From the NCBI GenBank assembly GCA_002310195.1, contig DBYS01000023.1, positions 1-31,137 of the forward strand: DNA of 31,137 nucleotides, given 5' to 3'. The notes under the pieces were generated by a model. That model worked only from the letters and a program-made list of their open reading frames with translations. It was not told the DNA's origin and ran no database searches. This DNA is from Bacteroidales bacterium UBA1180. Lineage in GTDB: Bacteria > Bacteroidota > Bacteroidia > Bacteroidales > Paludibacteraceae. Shown here in pieces: positions 21,475 to 30,431 of the stretch. A program made the translations under genes and the position numbers. The stretch's first letter is position 1, and the number at the start of each line of letters is the position of its first letter.

Positions 21475-22196
21475 AGATTATCATTATTGGTCGCGGCAAT
21501 GTGGCGACGAGTCTGCATGCCGCGTTTGCAGCGAAAGGGATTGACGCCCCGATGGTCAGTTCGCGGGAACTGGTAAGTGGGGCAGCTGAACCGTTGCCTG
21601 AAGCGGACGTATATATTTACGCTGTCAGGGACGAGGCTTTGCATGAGGTGGTTGCTGCCGTACATGCGCCTGCACGTGCGATCCATGTGCATACCTCCGG
21701 CACGGTGCCCGTAACGGTGTTTGGCGCTGACAAACCGCATAGCGGCATCCTCTATCCGTTCCAGAGCTTCAGCAAGGCGCAGCCGGTGGATGACTTCACG
21801 AATATCCCGCTGTTCATCGAGGGCCGGGATATCGACGACATAGCTGCGATCTATACCCTGGCGCTGACTCTCTCGCCGCGCGTGATTGAAGCCTCGCAGG
21901 CTGACCGTGAACGGCTGCATGTGGCCGGAGTGTTTGCCAACAACTTCACGAACTGTATGTATCGCATAGCGGCGGATATCCTCCGTGACACACATATACC
22001 GTTCTCGGCCTTGTTGCCGCTGATCGACCGGACGGCCGAAAAGGTGCATAACCTCGCTCCGCGCGATGCACAGACGGGTCCTGCTATACGGGGTGACGAG
22101 CATGTGATACGCCATCACCTCGATCTGTTGGCAGGCAAACCGGAGCATGAAGCTATATATCGTATGCTAACCGAATATATTCAATCTAACAGATAG
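21471..22196 (+). CDS. DUF2520 Rossmann-fold protein
   Basis: 241 aa. The N-terminal NAD(P)-binding motif IIIIGRGNVATSLHAAF (residues 3-19) is followed by the HTSGTVPV and SGILYPFQSFSK blocks typical of Rossmann-like plus DUF2520 proteins. The C-terminal helical half carries AGVFANNFTNCMYRIA. These resemble 6-phosphogluconate/pyrroline-5-carboxylate reductase-type folds; the reaction is unknown. It is co-translated with the M20 gene (4-bp overlap) and followed 7 bp later by the acyltransferase. Confidence 0.85.
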   Translation: MKIIIIGRGNVATSLHAAFAAKGIDAPMVSSRELVSGAAEPLPEADVYIYAVRDEALHEVVAAVHAPARAIHVHTSGTVPVTVFGADKPHSGILYPFQSFSKAQPVDDFTNIPLFIEGRDIDDIAAIYTLALTLSPRVIEASQADRERLHVAGVFANNFTNCMYRIAADILRDTHIPFSALLPLIDRTAEKVHNLAPRDAQTGPAIRGDEHVIRHHLDLLAGKPEHEAIYRMLTEYIQSNR

Positions 22197-22203
22197 AACC
22201 AAT

Positions 22204-22779
22204 ATGGATTATTTTGTACACGAGTCGTCGTATGTTGACGAAGGCAGCAGCATAGGCGCAGGCACTAAGATCTGGCATTTCAGCCATGTGATGAGCGGTT
22301 GCGTGATTGGCGCTAACTGCAATATAGGCCAGAACGTAGTTATCTCCCCAGATGTTGAGTTAGGCGATAACTGCAAGATCCAGAACAACGTAAGCGTCTA
22401 TACCGGCGTGCGTTGCGAGCAGGATGTGTTTCTCGGGCCGAGTATGGTGTTCACCAATGTGATCAACCCGCGTGCTGCCGTGAGCCGCAAGGACGAGTAC
22501 CGACCTACGCTACTCAAGCGCGGTTGCTCGGTAGGCGCCAATGCCACCATCGTATGCGGACACACGCTCGGCGCGTACTGCCTGATAGGTGCCGGCAGTG
22601 TGGTAACAAAAGACGTACCGGACTTTGCGCTGATGGTCGGCAATCCTGCGCGCCGTATAGGGTGGGTAAGCCGCCACGGCGAGAAGCTCCTGTTTGACGA
22701 AAAAGGCGTAGCAGTTTGTCCGGCTACGGGCGAACGCTACCGGATGGCTGATAACCGGGTAACGCTGTTGGATGCGTAA
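22204..22779 (+). CDS. Hexapeptide-repeat N-acetyltransferase (WlbB/WbpD-like)
   Basis: 191-aa left-handed beta-helix acyltransferase. Hexapeptide turns are clear: IGAGTKIWHFSHVMSG, IGANCNIGQNVVI, LGDNCKIQNNVSV, VGANATIV, IGAGSVVTKDVPD. The KIWHFSHVM start and NPARRIGWVS end match enzymes that acetylate UDP-3-amino-sugars for O-antigen or glycan synthesis. No other sugar-nucleotide genes are nearby, so the substrate is not supported by context. Its last 8 bp overlap the TonB receptor start. Confidence 0.85.
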   Translation: MDYFVHESSYVDEGSSIGAGTKIWHFSHVMSGCVIGANCNIGQNVVISPDVELGDNCKIQNNVSVYTGVRCEQDVFLGPSMVFTNVINPRAAVSRKDEYRPTLLKRGCSVGANATIVCGHTLGAYCLIGAGSVVTKDVPDFALMVGNPARRIGWVSRHGEKLLFDEKGVAVCPATGERYRMADNRVTLLDA

Positions 22780-25039
22780 GTGGCTGCTGCCCATATTGCT
22801 TTTGCCGCTGAGTGTGGCCGGACAGGTGACACGCGACTCTGTGTCGGGTGACACCATCGGATTCCACATCCGTGAGGTCGAGGTGCTTGGGCATCAGTCG
22901 ATATCCGGTCCGGAATCGTCGCAAATGTCCGCGGTGGAGATACCTATGCTGCAGCTCCAGACTATTCCTGCTCTGGGCGGTGAGGTGGATGTGATCAAAG
23001 CCATCCAGTTGTTGCCGGGCGTGCAGTCGGCGTCGGACGGCTCAACGGGCGTATATGTGCGTGGCGGCGGACCCGACGAGAACCTTATCTTGCTGGACGG
23101 AGTGCCGCTGTACAACGTCAGTCACGCCATGGGAATGTTCTCGGTGTTCAATGCCGATATGCTGCAGAACGTAACGCTGTACAAAGGTAACTTCCCAGCC
23201 CGTTACGGTTCGCGATTGAGTTCGGTGATTGATGTGGAGCAGACCGCCGGCAACAACACGATGTGGCACGGTGGTATCAGTGTCGGACTGATCTCTGCCA
23301 AGTTGAACGTACAAGGGCCGATCTTCACGGGCGAACAGCTCCGTGCACGCAAGGCGTCGGATCAGAAGGATACGATCGTTGCCCGCACAACGTTTGCCAT
23401 AGCCGCAAGGCGCACGTACTACGATGCGTTGCTGGCGCCGATCATGGCGGCGGTATCTGCCCGGGAGTTGGATGGCGGAAGTGCCGTAGGCGGGTATTAC
23501 TTCTACGACGTCAATGCCAAGCTGCAGCACCGCTTCCCGAACAACGACCGTCTGACGGCATCGTTCTACATGGGCGATGATGTGATCTATATCCGTTATC
23601 GGACCAAGGACGGTCTGTACGCGTCGGATGCAACCACCAAGAGCGATACGAGGATGAACGTCCGCTGGACATCGGGAAATATTATGGCCAAGTTGCAGTA
23701 CGACCACCGTATATGGGAGAACCTGTCGATGCAGGCGCACCTGAATTTCTTGCGCTTCGGTTACGATCTCAACGAGCGTATTGATGCCACATCCACATCG
23801 ACCGAGAATAGCACAACCACCAATTCATCGCTGGAGCAGACTTTTGAGTACCGGAGCAAACTGATGGATGTGGCGGCACACATCGATTGGCTTTATGAGA
23901 GCGAACAGCACTCCGTACGTTTCGGTACGGGCTATGAGATGCATTCGTTCCGTCCGCAGATCGGTAACCTGATGTTTGCCGAGGTGGGCATCAGCGAATT
24001 GCATTTCGATACGACCTACACCAAGGGCACTACGTTTGGCCACGAGGCGTACGTCTATGCCGAGGATACCTACAAACCCGTCAACTGGTTCACGCTTAAC
24101 TACGGTCTGCGGGCATCGATGTACGGCATTAGCGGCAAGGTCTATCCGTCGATCGAACCGCGCATAGGCATGCGGTTCCTGCTGCACAAGGATGTGGCGT
24201 TCAAGGCCTCGTACTCCTATATGTCGCAGTACGTTCACCTGTTGTCGAACACATCCATCTCCTCGCCAACCGACCTGTGGGTGCCCGTGACGAAAGATAT
24301 CCCGCCTATGCGCTCGATGCAGGTAGCTGCCGGACTGAGCTACGACATACTGCAGCAAGTGGAATTGTCGGTGGAGGGGTACTACAAGCGCTCGACTAAC
24401 CTTGTGGAGTACAAGGAGGGCGCATCGTTCTTTGGCATATCCACCGATTGGGAGGACAAGGTTGCCCTGGGTGACGGCTGGAGTTACGGCGTGGAACTGC
24501 TCTTGCAGCGCAAGGTAGGACCTGTCACGGGCTGGATAGGTTATACGTGGAGCCGCACGATGCGGCAGTTCGACCGCGAAGGAATGGTTATCAACAACGG
24601 CAAACCCTATCACGCCAAGTACGACCGCGAGCATGACCTGAGCATCACGCTCCAGTACAGGATCACGCCTAAGTTCGAGATCGCCGGCACGTTCATCTAC
24701 GGTACAGGCAACCGGGCTACGCTTGCCACGCAGCGGTACTACGACCCGTACAACAATCCGAATTGGGTGGATTACATATCTGAGCGCAACAACTTCCAGA
24801 TGCCTGATTACCACCGTCTGGATCTGGCGCTCAACTGGCATTTGCCTACCAAGCGGAGTGGGGACCCGTCGAAATCCAAAGGCGGCTGGCTGCGTGATGC
24901 CGAGCACTTGGTGAGCTTGTCGGTGTACAATGTGTATTGCCACAAGAACCCTTATATGATGTTTATCGAAGGCAACGAGCTCAAGCAGATCTCACTGTTC
25001 CCGATCCTGCCCACGGTAAGTTACGGATTTAAGTTTTAG
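22772..25039 (+). CDS. TonB-dependent outer-membrane receptor
   Basis: 755 aa. Signal peptide 1-18 (MRKWLLPILLLPLSVAGQ), a short ~25-residue stretch, then the plug domain (about 46-157: GEVDVIKAIQLLPGVQ, GVYVRGGGPDENLILLDG, YKGNFPARYGSRLSSVID) and a beta-barrel ending in FGFKF-type aromatic C-terminus (VSYGFKF). It lacks the carboxypeptidase-like N-terminal domain common in SusC proteins. The next gene is a DUF4249 lipoprotein, the standard partner of this receptor subgroup, not SusD, so glycan import is not implied. The start overlaps the acyltransferase gene by 8 bp; this ATG is supported by the signal peptide. Substrate unknown. Confidence 0.93.
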   Translation: MRKWLLPILLLPLSVAGQVTRDSVSGDTIGFHIREVEVLGHQSISGPESSQMSAVEIPMLQLQTIPALGGEVDVIKAIQLLPGVQSASDGSTGVYVRGGGPDENLILLDGVPLYNVSHAMGMFSVFNADMLQNVTLYKGNFPARYGSRLSSVIDVEQTAGNNTMWHGGISVGLISAKLNVQGPIFTGEQLRARKASDQKDTIVARTTFAIAARRTYYDALLAPIMAAVSARELDGGSAVGGYYFYDVNAKLQHRFPNNDRLTASFYMGDDVIYIRYRTKDGLYASDATTKSDTRMNVRWTSGNIMAKLQYDHRIWENLSMQAHLNFLRFGYDLNERIDATSTSTENSTTTNSSLEQTFEYRSKLMDVAAHIDWLYESEQHSVRFGTGYEMHSFRPQIGNLMFAEVGISELHFDTTYTKGTTFGHEAYVYAEDTYKPVNWFTLNYGLRASMYGISGKVYPSIEPRIGMRFLLHKDVAFKASYSYMSQYVHLLSNTSISSPTDLWVPVTKDIPPMRSMQVAAGLSYDILQQVELSVEGYYKRSTNLVEYKEGASFFGISTDWEDKVALGDGWSYGVELLLQRKVGPVTGWIGYTWSRTMRQFDREGMVINNGKPYHAKYDREHDLSITLQYRITPKFEIAGTFIYGTGNRATLATQRYYDPYNNPNWVDYISERNNFQMPDYHRLDLALNWHLPTKRSGDPSKSKGGWLRDAEHLVSLSVYNVYCHKNPYMMFIEGNELKQISLFPILPTVSYGFKF

Positions 25040-25045
25040 TAAGCA

Positions 25046-26131
25046 ATGAAACGATATAGTATAATAGCCATCCTCCTGTGCTTGCTCCTGCAGGGCTGCG
25101 ATTTCTTCTACTCGACGGTTGAGTACAAGGGCAAGGAAGCCGACCCGCGGCTATGCGTCGTTGCGCACATGTCGCCGGGGAATGAGCACCGTGCGTTTGT
25201 CATGCACTCGGAGTTCTTTCTGCATGCCGATGAACGGACCGTACCCGAGGTCAACGATGCGCTGGTTACCTTGCAGGTCAATAGCGGTCTGCCTGTAGCT
25301 GCGCAGTATGTGCCCAATGCGTTTGGTAACAACTATACGGACAATATAGGCATCAGCCACAGAGCGTATTACGGTGACTACGAGGCGTCTCTACCCATCG
25401 CCGGCAACGATACTGTCCGCCTGCATGTCGAGCACCCCGATTACGGTACAGCCGATGCCGTGCAGATCTGCCCGATGTGGCAGCGCATGTCGCTGACCCT
25501 GGATTCGCTGTCCGTGTTCGGCGAGGTGTACGCTCACATGCACTTGCCTGCCTATACCGGCAATCCGGAGGATTTGCTGAGTATGCGAGTGAGTTTTCTG
25601 AACACAAATGTATACTATAATGTATATATCTACTCCCGCGATTCGGCATTCAGCGGACTCGATAATCTTCAGACCGCATCCGGTTACTATGCCGGCAGCA
25701 ATGTTACCCTGTGCGTTTCGTCCCACGACCGCGATATAGCAGTCGTCTTCGATACGCCGAATAAGCGCTGGAACGACTCCATAGCCGAGGCAACGGATAC
25801 ACTGCAGATCTGGACAGAGATCACCTCCCGTACGCCGGAGGACTATACGTACCGGACCTCGCTTGAGCGTGTGTCGGGGCAGCTGTATAACCGTTACGTG
25901 CCTGATCTGCCGTCTGAACGCGCTACTGACAGCCGGGAGGATGGCTTGCAGGACTTCGATATAGGCGAACTGTTCGACGTGATTGCCGAGGAGTTCAGCG
26001 TGCTGGGCAACGCCGAATCCTATCAGGTTAACGGCAATCTGATCGGCGACAAACGTGACTTGCAGCCATTCGGATGCTTCACACTCACGAACCCGAATGT
26101 AGTGTTCGATTACTACAAAGTACCCAAATAA
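25046..26131 (+). CDS. DUF4249-family outer-membrane lipoprotein
   Basis: 361 aa with lipoprotein signal (MKRYSIIAILLCLLLQGC, lipobox LQGC at 15-18). The first residues of the mature protein (DFFYSTVEYKGKEADPRLCVVAHMSP) and the later SYQVNGNLIGDKRDLQPFG fit DUF4249, whose members are encoded directly after TonB receptors in Bacteroidota and are thought to act as surface lids or binding partners. It follows the receptor by 6 bp. Confidence 0.85.
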   Translation: MKRYSIIAILLCLLLQGCDFFYSTVEYKGKEADPRLCVVAHMSPGNEHRAFVMHSEFFLHADERTVPEVNDALVTLQVNSGLPVAAQYVPNAFGNNYTDNIGISHRAYYGDYEASLPIAGNDTVRLHVEHPDYGTADAVQICPMWQRMSLTLDSLSVFGEVYAHMHLPAYTGNPEDLLSMRVSFLNTNVYYNVYIYSRDSAFSGLDNLQTASGYYAGSNVTLCVSSHDRDIAVVFDTPNKRWNDSIAEATDTLQIWTEITSRTPEDYTYRTSLERVSGQLYNRYVPDLPSERATDSREDGLQDFDIGELFDVIAEEFSVLGNAESYQVNGNLIGDKRDLQPFGCFTLTNPNVVFDYYKVPK

Positions 26132-26156
26132 CCGAAATAACTTAAAAATACATATT

Positions 26157-26636
26157 ATGATTCAACGTATTCAAACACTTTATCTTTTGGCAATCGTGGC
26201 GCTGGGCATCACGCTGTGCTTTCAGCCCGTATTGCTGTTTGTCCAGAACGCGGAGATCGTTCGTGCCTGGCAGTTGGGCGCTACAGGCTTGACCGAAGTG
26301 ACGGAAACAGCTCTCGAGCCGGTTGTGCTTCAGGGCGTATGGGGACTGATGCTGGCTACGGTACTTATCCCGCTGCTGGCGCTGATCGATATCTTCCTGT
26401 ACAACAAGCGTATCCTTCAGGCGCGCCTGAATATCTTCCTCGCCTGCCTGTGCATCGGCTGGTACGCCGTGGTGGCTGTCTATGTCTGGCTCATGAAGGT
26501 CAGCGTGGCGGAGGTGACCTGGTCGCCGGAGTTCTGGTCGGCTATACCGTTGATATGTTTTGTACTAACCCTGATGGCTACGCGCGCTATCCTCAAGGAC
26601 GAGGCGATGGTACGTGCTGCCGATAGAATCCGCTGA
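26157..26636 (+). CDS. DUF4293 integral membrane protein
   Basis: 159 aa beginning MIQRIQTLYLLAIVALGITL, the usual DUF4293 start. Four hydrophobic helices: about 4-26, 60-82, 95-115 and 127-146. Inner membrane. The function of the family is unknown; it is widespread in Bacteroidota. mscS-like follows after 2 bp. Confidence 0.85.
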   Translation: MIQRIQTLYLLAIVALGITLCFQPVLLFVQNAEIVRAWQLGATGLTEVTETALEPVVLQGVWGLMLATVLIPLLALIDIFLYNKRILQARLNIFLACLCIGWYAVVAVYVWLMKVSVAEVTWSPEFWSAIPLICFVLTLMATRAILKDEAMVRAADRIR

Positions 26637-26638
26637 GT

Positions 26639-27646
26639 ATGAATATCCTTACTGTTCTATTGCAAGCACAGACGATCACTGCCGAGCAGATCGAGCAGAA
26701 ACGTGATTCCGTGCGCCAGGGCGCGCAGCAGATGATTGAATATGCCAAGGTTGATCCACACGGGTTTTGGCAGGAGGTAGGCGAATCGATGCTTCAGTTC
26801 GGACTGAAGGTGCTGGCGGCCTTGCTGCTGTACATCATCGGCATGTGGCTGATCAGTCTGCTCAAGCGCGGCATGAAGCGGGTGTTCGAGCGCCGCAATA
26901 CCGAGCCGACCCTGGCATCGTTCATCACGTCGTTCACATCGATATCGCTTACTGTATTGCTGGTGATCATTTCCGTCAGCACCTTGGGCGTCAACACCAC
27001 CTCGCTGGCTGCGTTGCTGGCTGCAGGAGGTATGGCTATCGGTATGGCGCTGTCCGGCACGGTGCAGAACTTCGCCGGCGGACTGATGATCCTGGCGTTC
27101 AAGCCGTTCAAGGCCGGTGACTTCATTGAGGCTCAGGGAGCCAGTGGCAAGGTAGTGGAGGTGAACATCACCACCACCAAGATCCTTACGCCCGACAACC
27201 GCGTGGTGATCCTGCCCAACGGCGCGCTGTCCAACGGCACGATCAATAACTACACAGGCCGTCCGCTCAGACGGGTGGAGTGGTCTGTCAGCGTGTCGTA
27301 CGGTGTGGATGCCGAGGCGTGCAAGCAGGCCATACTCGCTATCATCAACAGCGACAAGCGTATCCTGCAGGCCGATACGAACATGGAAGCACTATACAAA
27401 GAGCTGAAGATCACCAAGTACCAGTTGTCAACGGTCAATTACCGTCTGGACGCTATTCCCGCGCCGTTCGTGGCACTTAAATCGCTCAACGAGAACGACA
27501 TCACCTTCGTGGCGCGTGCGTGGGTCAAGGGCGACGATTACTGGGATGTGTTCTTCTGCCTGCAGCAGCGCTTCTACACCGAACTGCCCAAGCAGGGCTT
27601 CACCTTCGCTTATCCGCATGTGGATGTCACGATGCTGCAATCGTAA
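26639..27646 (+). CDS. MscS-type small-conductance mechanosensitive channel
   Basis: 335 aa. A short amphipathic N-terminus, then TM1 (about 55-75), TM2 (97-117) and the pore helix TM3 (121-155) rich in Gly/Ala (LLAAGGMAIGMALSGTVQNFAGG). The beta domain follows with FKAGDFIEAQGASGKV, ILTPDNRVVILPNGALSNGTINN, and the alpha/beta C-terminal vestibule. It relieves turgor on osmotic downshift in the inner membrane. Full-length and intact. It sits directly after the DUF4293 gene. Confidence 0.94.
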   Translation: MNILTVLLQAQTITAEQIEQKRDSVRQGAQQMIEYAKVDPHGFWQEVGESMLQFGLKVLAALLLYIIGMWLISLLKRGMKRVFERRNTEPTLASFITSFTSISLTVLLVIISVSTLGVNTTSLAALLAAGGMAIGMALSGTVQNFAGGLMILAFKPFKAGDFIEAQGASGKVVEVNITTTKILTPDNRVVILPNGALSNGTINNYTGRPLRRVEWSVSVSYGVDAEACKQAILAIINSDKRILQADTNMEALYKELKITKYQLSTVNYRLDAIPAPFVALKSLNENDITFVARAWVKGDDYWDVFFCLQQRFYTELPKQGFTFAYPHVDVTMLQS

Positions 27647-27658
27647 TGTATTAATGCC

Positions 27659-27678
27659 GGCAACCGTGCTTGGCTGCC
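27659..27678. repeat. Intercistronic hairpin after the mscS-like gene
   Basis: Stem GGCAACC / GGCTGCC, six of seven pairs, with a GTGCTT loop, between the mscS-like stop and the aminotransferase start. No T-tract on the plus strand. Confidence 0.5.
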
Positions 27679-27696
27679 ATAAATCATACTACTATC

Positions 27697-29031
27697 ATGA
27701 ATTACCCTTTGGACAAAACCCTCGTTGATACCGTGTGCGGTGCCTTTGGTCTTATGGACGCGCACGAATTAGGCAATGTCACTATCCGCCAGATGGTGGG
27801 TATAGTGCGTGAGATCGAACGCCGGACAGGTTGCGAGTACGTACACATGGAGCTCGGCAACCCGGGTCTGCCGTCCGAGCAGATAGGCGTTGAGGCGCAG
27901 ATCAAAGCTTTGCGTGACGGCTGTGCCAACAAGTACCCGCTCATCACCGGCATACCCGAACTGACCAAGGCCGCCTCGGAGTTTGTGCGCGCGTTTCTCG
28001 GTTTGCAGATTCCCGAGGAGTGTATCGTACCTACCGTAGGTTCGATGCAGGGCTGCTATGCCTTGGATACGCTCATCTCGCAGCTCCGTCCCGATCGCGA
28101 CACCGTGCTCTTCCTCGACCCGTGTTTCCCTGTGCAGAAGCAGCAGACGCGTGTAATAGGGCTGAAGGTGGACTCGATCGATATCGGCGATTTCCGTGGC
28201 GACAAGCTCCGCGATGCCTTGGAGCAGAAGCTGCAGAAGGGCAACATCTCCGCTATCCTCTACAGCAACCCGAACAACCCTTCGTGGATGTGTCTCACGG
28301 AGTACGAGCTACGCACTATCGGCCAGCTGGCCAACCGCTACGATACGATCGTTATCGAGGATGTGGCGTATCTGAACATGGATTTCCGCGACTCTAACCG
28401 CGGCAAACCGTATTGCGCGCCGTACCAGCCTACCGTAGGCCGTTATACGATGAACTGCGTGCACCTTGTGTCGTGCTCCAAGATCTTCTCCTACGCAGGC
28501 GAACGTGCTGCGGTGATTGTGGTCAATCCCGACCTGGCGCACCGCCATTTCCCCGCGCTGACCGTGCGGTACAACAGCGACGGACAGTTCATGCGTACCC
28601 TCGTTTATCAGATTCTGTACGCCATCTCGTCGGGCGTGTCGCACTCCGTACAGTATGCGATGGCAGCGATGATGCAAGCCGCGTGCGAAGGCAAGATCGA
28701 TTTTGTACGCAACACCCACGTCTATGCCGATCGCGCGCATCGGATCAAGGAGATCATGGCCAAGCACCATTTCCGCGTGGTATATGACCTCGATGCTAAC
28801 GACCGCCCTGTAGGTGACGGGTTCTTCTTCACGTTCAATTACCGCGACTGGACAGGCGAGCAGCTGATCAACAAACTGATCTATTACGGCGTGTCGGCTA
28901 TCTCGCTCGTATCTACCGGTGCCAAACGCGAAGGTCTGCGCGGTTGTGCCGCCTCGATACGCGAAGATCAGTTCGATGCTCTCGACGAGCGCCTCGCACT
29001 CTTCGATCGCGATTTTACCCCCAATAAGTAA
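27697..29031 (+). CDS. Class I/II aminotransferase (PLP-dependent)
   Basis: 444 aa from ATG 27697; an in-frame TTG at 27670 lies within the intercistronic hairpin and adds only nine non-conserved residues. Fold-type I aminotransferase: NPNNP (191-195), D222 and Y225 (IEDVAYLNMDF) for pyridine-ring contacts, Schiff-base lysine K262 in SCSKIFSYAGERAAV. It transfers an amino group to a 2-oxoacid such as 2-oxoglutarate; the amino-acid substrate cannot be read from sequence. It pairs with the CoA-transferase gene that follows. Confidence 0.9.
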   Translation: MNYPLDKTLVDTVCGAFGLMDAHELGNVTIRQMVGIVREIERRTGCEYVHMELGNPGLPSEQIGVEAQIKALRDGCANKYPLITGIPELTKAASEFVRAFLGLQIPEECIVPTVGSMQGCYALDTLISQLRPDRDTVLFLDPCFPVQKQQTRVIGLKVDSIDIGDFRGDKLRDALEQKLQKGNISAILYSNPNNPSWMCLTEYELRTIGQLANRYDTIVIEDVAYLNMDFRDSNRGKPYCAPYQPTVGRYTMNCVHLVSCSKIFSYAGERAAVIVVNPDLAHRHFPALTVRYNSDGQFMRTLVYQILYAISSGVSHSVQYAMAAMMQAACEGKIDFVRNTHVYADRAHRIKEIMAKHHFRVVYDLDANDRPVGDGFFFTFNYRDWTGEQLINKLIYYGVSAISLVSTGAKREGLRGCAASIREDQFDALDERLALFDRDFTPNK

Positions 29032-29034
29032 CGC

Positions 29035-29054
29035 ATCAGCCATCCTTGGCTGAT
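29035..29054. repeat. Intercistronic hairpin between aminotransferase and CoA-transferase genes
   Basis: 8-bp perfect stem ATCAGCCA / TGGCTGAT with a TCCT loop, 3 bp after the stop. Its core CAGCCA/TGGCTG is the same as at 6360-6379. No T-tract follows. Confidence 0.7.
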
Positions 29055-29071
29055 CTAACCTTGATACACAC

Positions 29072-30364
29072 ATGCAATACCTCACTCCCCAAGAGGCTGT
29101 CAGCCTCGTCCGTTCAGGCGATACGATCGTAGCGCAAGGCTCCACTGCCGTGCCGAACGTCCTGTTCCGCGCACTTACCGAGCGCGCTGCCGAACTGCGT
29201 GATGTCAAGATCATCGTAGGTTTTGGTATCTGTCCCGACGATGCGCCGTATGCCCGCAAGGAATATATCGATTCGTTCCGTGCGCTGTCGATCTTCGTGC
29301 CTAACTACCTCCGTCGTGCTATGCGTGAGGGCGTGGCGGACACTATCCCGTGTTTTCTGGGCGAAGTGCCCTCGCTCTTCCGCAGCGGCCAAGTGCCTGT
29401 GGATGTGGCGTTCCTCAATGTGTCCGAACCCGATGCCGAGGGCTACTGCTCCTACGGCATATCTGCCGATATAGCGTATTCGGCTGTGGAGTGTGCGCGC
29501 ACGGTCATTGCGCAGGTCAACAAGTATATGCCCCGCACGTTCGGCGACCCGGTTATCCATGTGTCGAAGATCAGCGCTATGTGCCGTGGCGACGAGCCGC
29601 TGGTGGAGGTGCCCACGCCCGTGCCCAACGAGATTGAGACCAAGATCGGCCGTCACATTGCCGAGCAGATCCCCGACGGTGCAACCCTGCAGATCGGCGT
29701 AGGCGGCATACCCAACGCCGTGATCAACGCCCTGAGCAATCATAAGCACCTCGGCCTACATACCGAGGCGATCACTGATGGCGTGTTGCCGCTGATAGAG
29801 AAGGGGATAATCGACAATTCGCAGAAAGCCCTGTACCCGGGCAAGAGTGTCGGCAGCCTGATTCTCGGTTCGCGGCATCTGTACGATCATGTGGACGGCA
29901 ATCCTGACTTTGTTATCCGCGATGTGGCGTGGACGAATGATCCGCAGAATATCCGCCAGAACCCGCGTGCCATGGCTATCAACTCGGCCGTTGAGGTCGA
30001 TCTTACCGGACAGATCTGTGCCGACTCGATTGGCGAGACCGTCATCTCCGGTGTGGGCGGGCAACATGACTTCATGTACGGTGCGGCGTTGTCCGAGGGT
30101 GGCAAGTGCTTCATCGCCTTGCCCAGTACGACAGCCAAGGGGCAGTCGAAGATCGTATCGCACCTCCAGCCCGGCGCAGGAGTGGTCACTACGCGCTTCC
30201 AGGCGCAGTATATCGCTACGGAGTACGGTATAGTGTATTTGCGCAACCTCCCGCTGGCTGACCGCGCCAAGGCATTGATCTCCATCGCCCATCCGTCCGT
30301 ACGCGAGGAACTGGAGCGCGAAGCCGTCCGCCGCTTCGGCATCGGTTTTCTCCGGCTCAAATAA
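29072..30364 (+). CDS. Acetyl-CoA hydrolase/4-hydroxybutyrate CoA-transferase family protein
   Basis: 430 aa. Both halves of the family are present: N-terminal MQYLTPQEAVSLVRSGDTIV and C-terminal GGQHDFMYGAALSEGGKCFI. The likely catalytic glutamate is E232 in LGLHTEAITDG, matching the HSEM motif of clostridial 4-hydroxybutyrate and butyryl-CoA transferases. QIGVGGIPNAV (207-217) forms the CoA-binding loop. It moves CoA between short-chain acids and acetate, or hydrolyses acetyl-CoA; the exact acyl group is unknown. With the aminotransferase just upstream it fits amino-acid fermentation. The C-terminus lies beside an octamer repeat and a shared terminator. Confidence 0.9.
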   Translation: MQYLTPQEAVSLVRSGDTIVAQGSTAVPNVLFRALTERAAELRDVKIIVGFGICPDDAPYARKEYIDSFRALSIFVPNYLRRAMREGVADTIPCFLGEVPSLFRSGQVPVDVAFLNVSEPDAEGYCSYGISADIAYSAVECARTVIAQVNKYMPRTFGDPVIHVSKISAMCRGDEPLVEVPTPVPNEIETKIGRHIAEQIPDGATLQIGVGGIPNAVINALSNHKHLGLHTEAITDGVLPLIEKGIIDNSQKALYPGKSVGSLILGSRHLYDHVDGNPDFVIRDVAWTNDPQNIRQNPRAMAINSAVEVDLTGQICADSIGETVISGVGGQHDFMYGAALSEGGKCFIALPSTTAKGQSKIVSHLQPGAGVVTTRFQAQYIATEYGIVYLRNLPLADRAKALISIAHPSVREELEREAVRRFGIGFLRLK

Positions 30365-30396
30365 CCCTAGTCCCCTAGTTCCCTAGAACCCTAGTA
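30365..30396. repeat. Octamer tandem repeat CCCTAGNN
   Basis: Four exact-length units: CCCTAGTC, CCCTAGTT, CCCTAGAA, CCCTAGTA. It starts on the base after the CoA-transferase stop codon and runs into the terminator stem. Confidence 0.92.
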
Positions 30397-30401
30397 AAAA
30401 G

Positions 30402-30431
30402 AATGAGGCTCTCCAAAGCCTCATTTCTTTT
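30402..30431. terminator. Bidirectional rho-independent terminator
   Basis: 9-bp stem AATGAGGCT (30402-30410) / AGCCTCATT (30417-30425) with a CTCCAA loop. It is followed on the plus strand by TTTCTTTT and preceded by AAAAAG, so it also has a T-tract on the minus strand. It serves the convergent CoA-transferase (plus) and transporter (minus) genes and abuts the transporter's TAA. Confidence 0.9.

Noticed and set aside
23825..24943. Long minus-strand open frame of 372 codons
   Set aside because: Antisense to the TonB receptor barrel. There is no motif, signal peptide or plausible context.
28309..29259. Minus-strand open frame of 316 codons across the aminotransferase/CoA-transferase junction
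   Set aside because: It spans two well-supported plus-strand genes and a hairpin, and looks like composition-driven openness.
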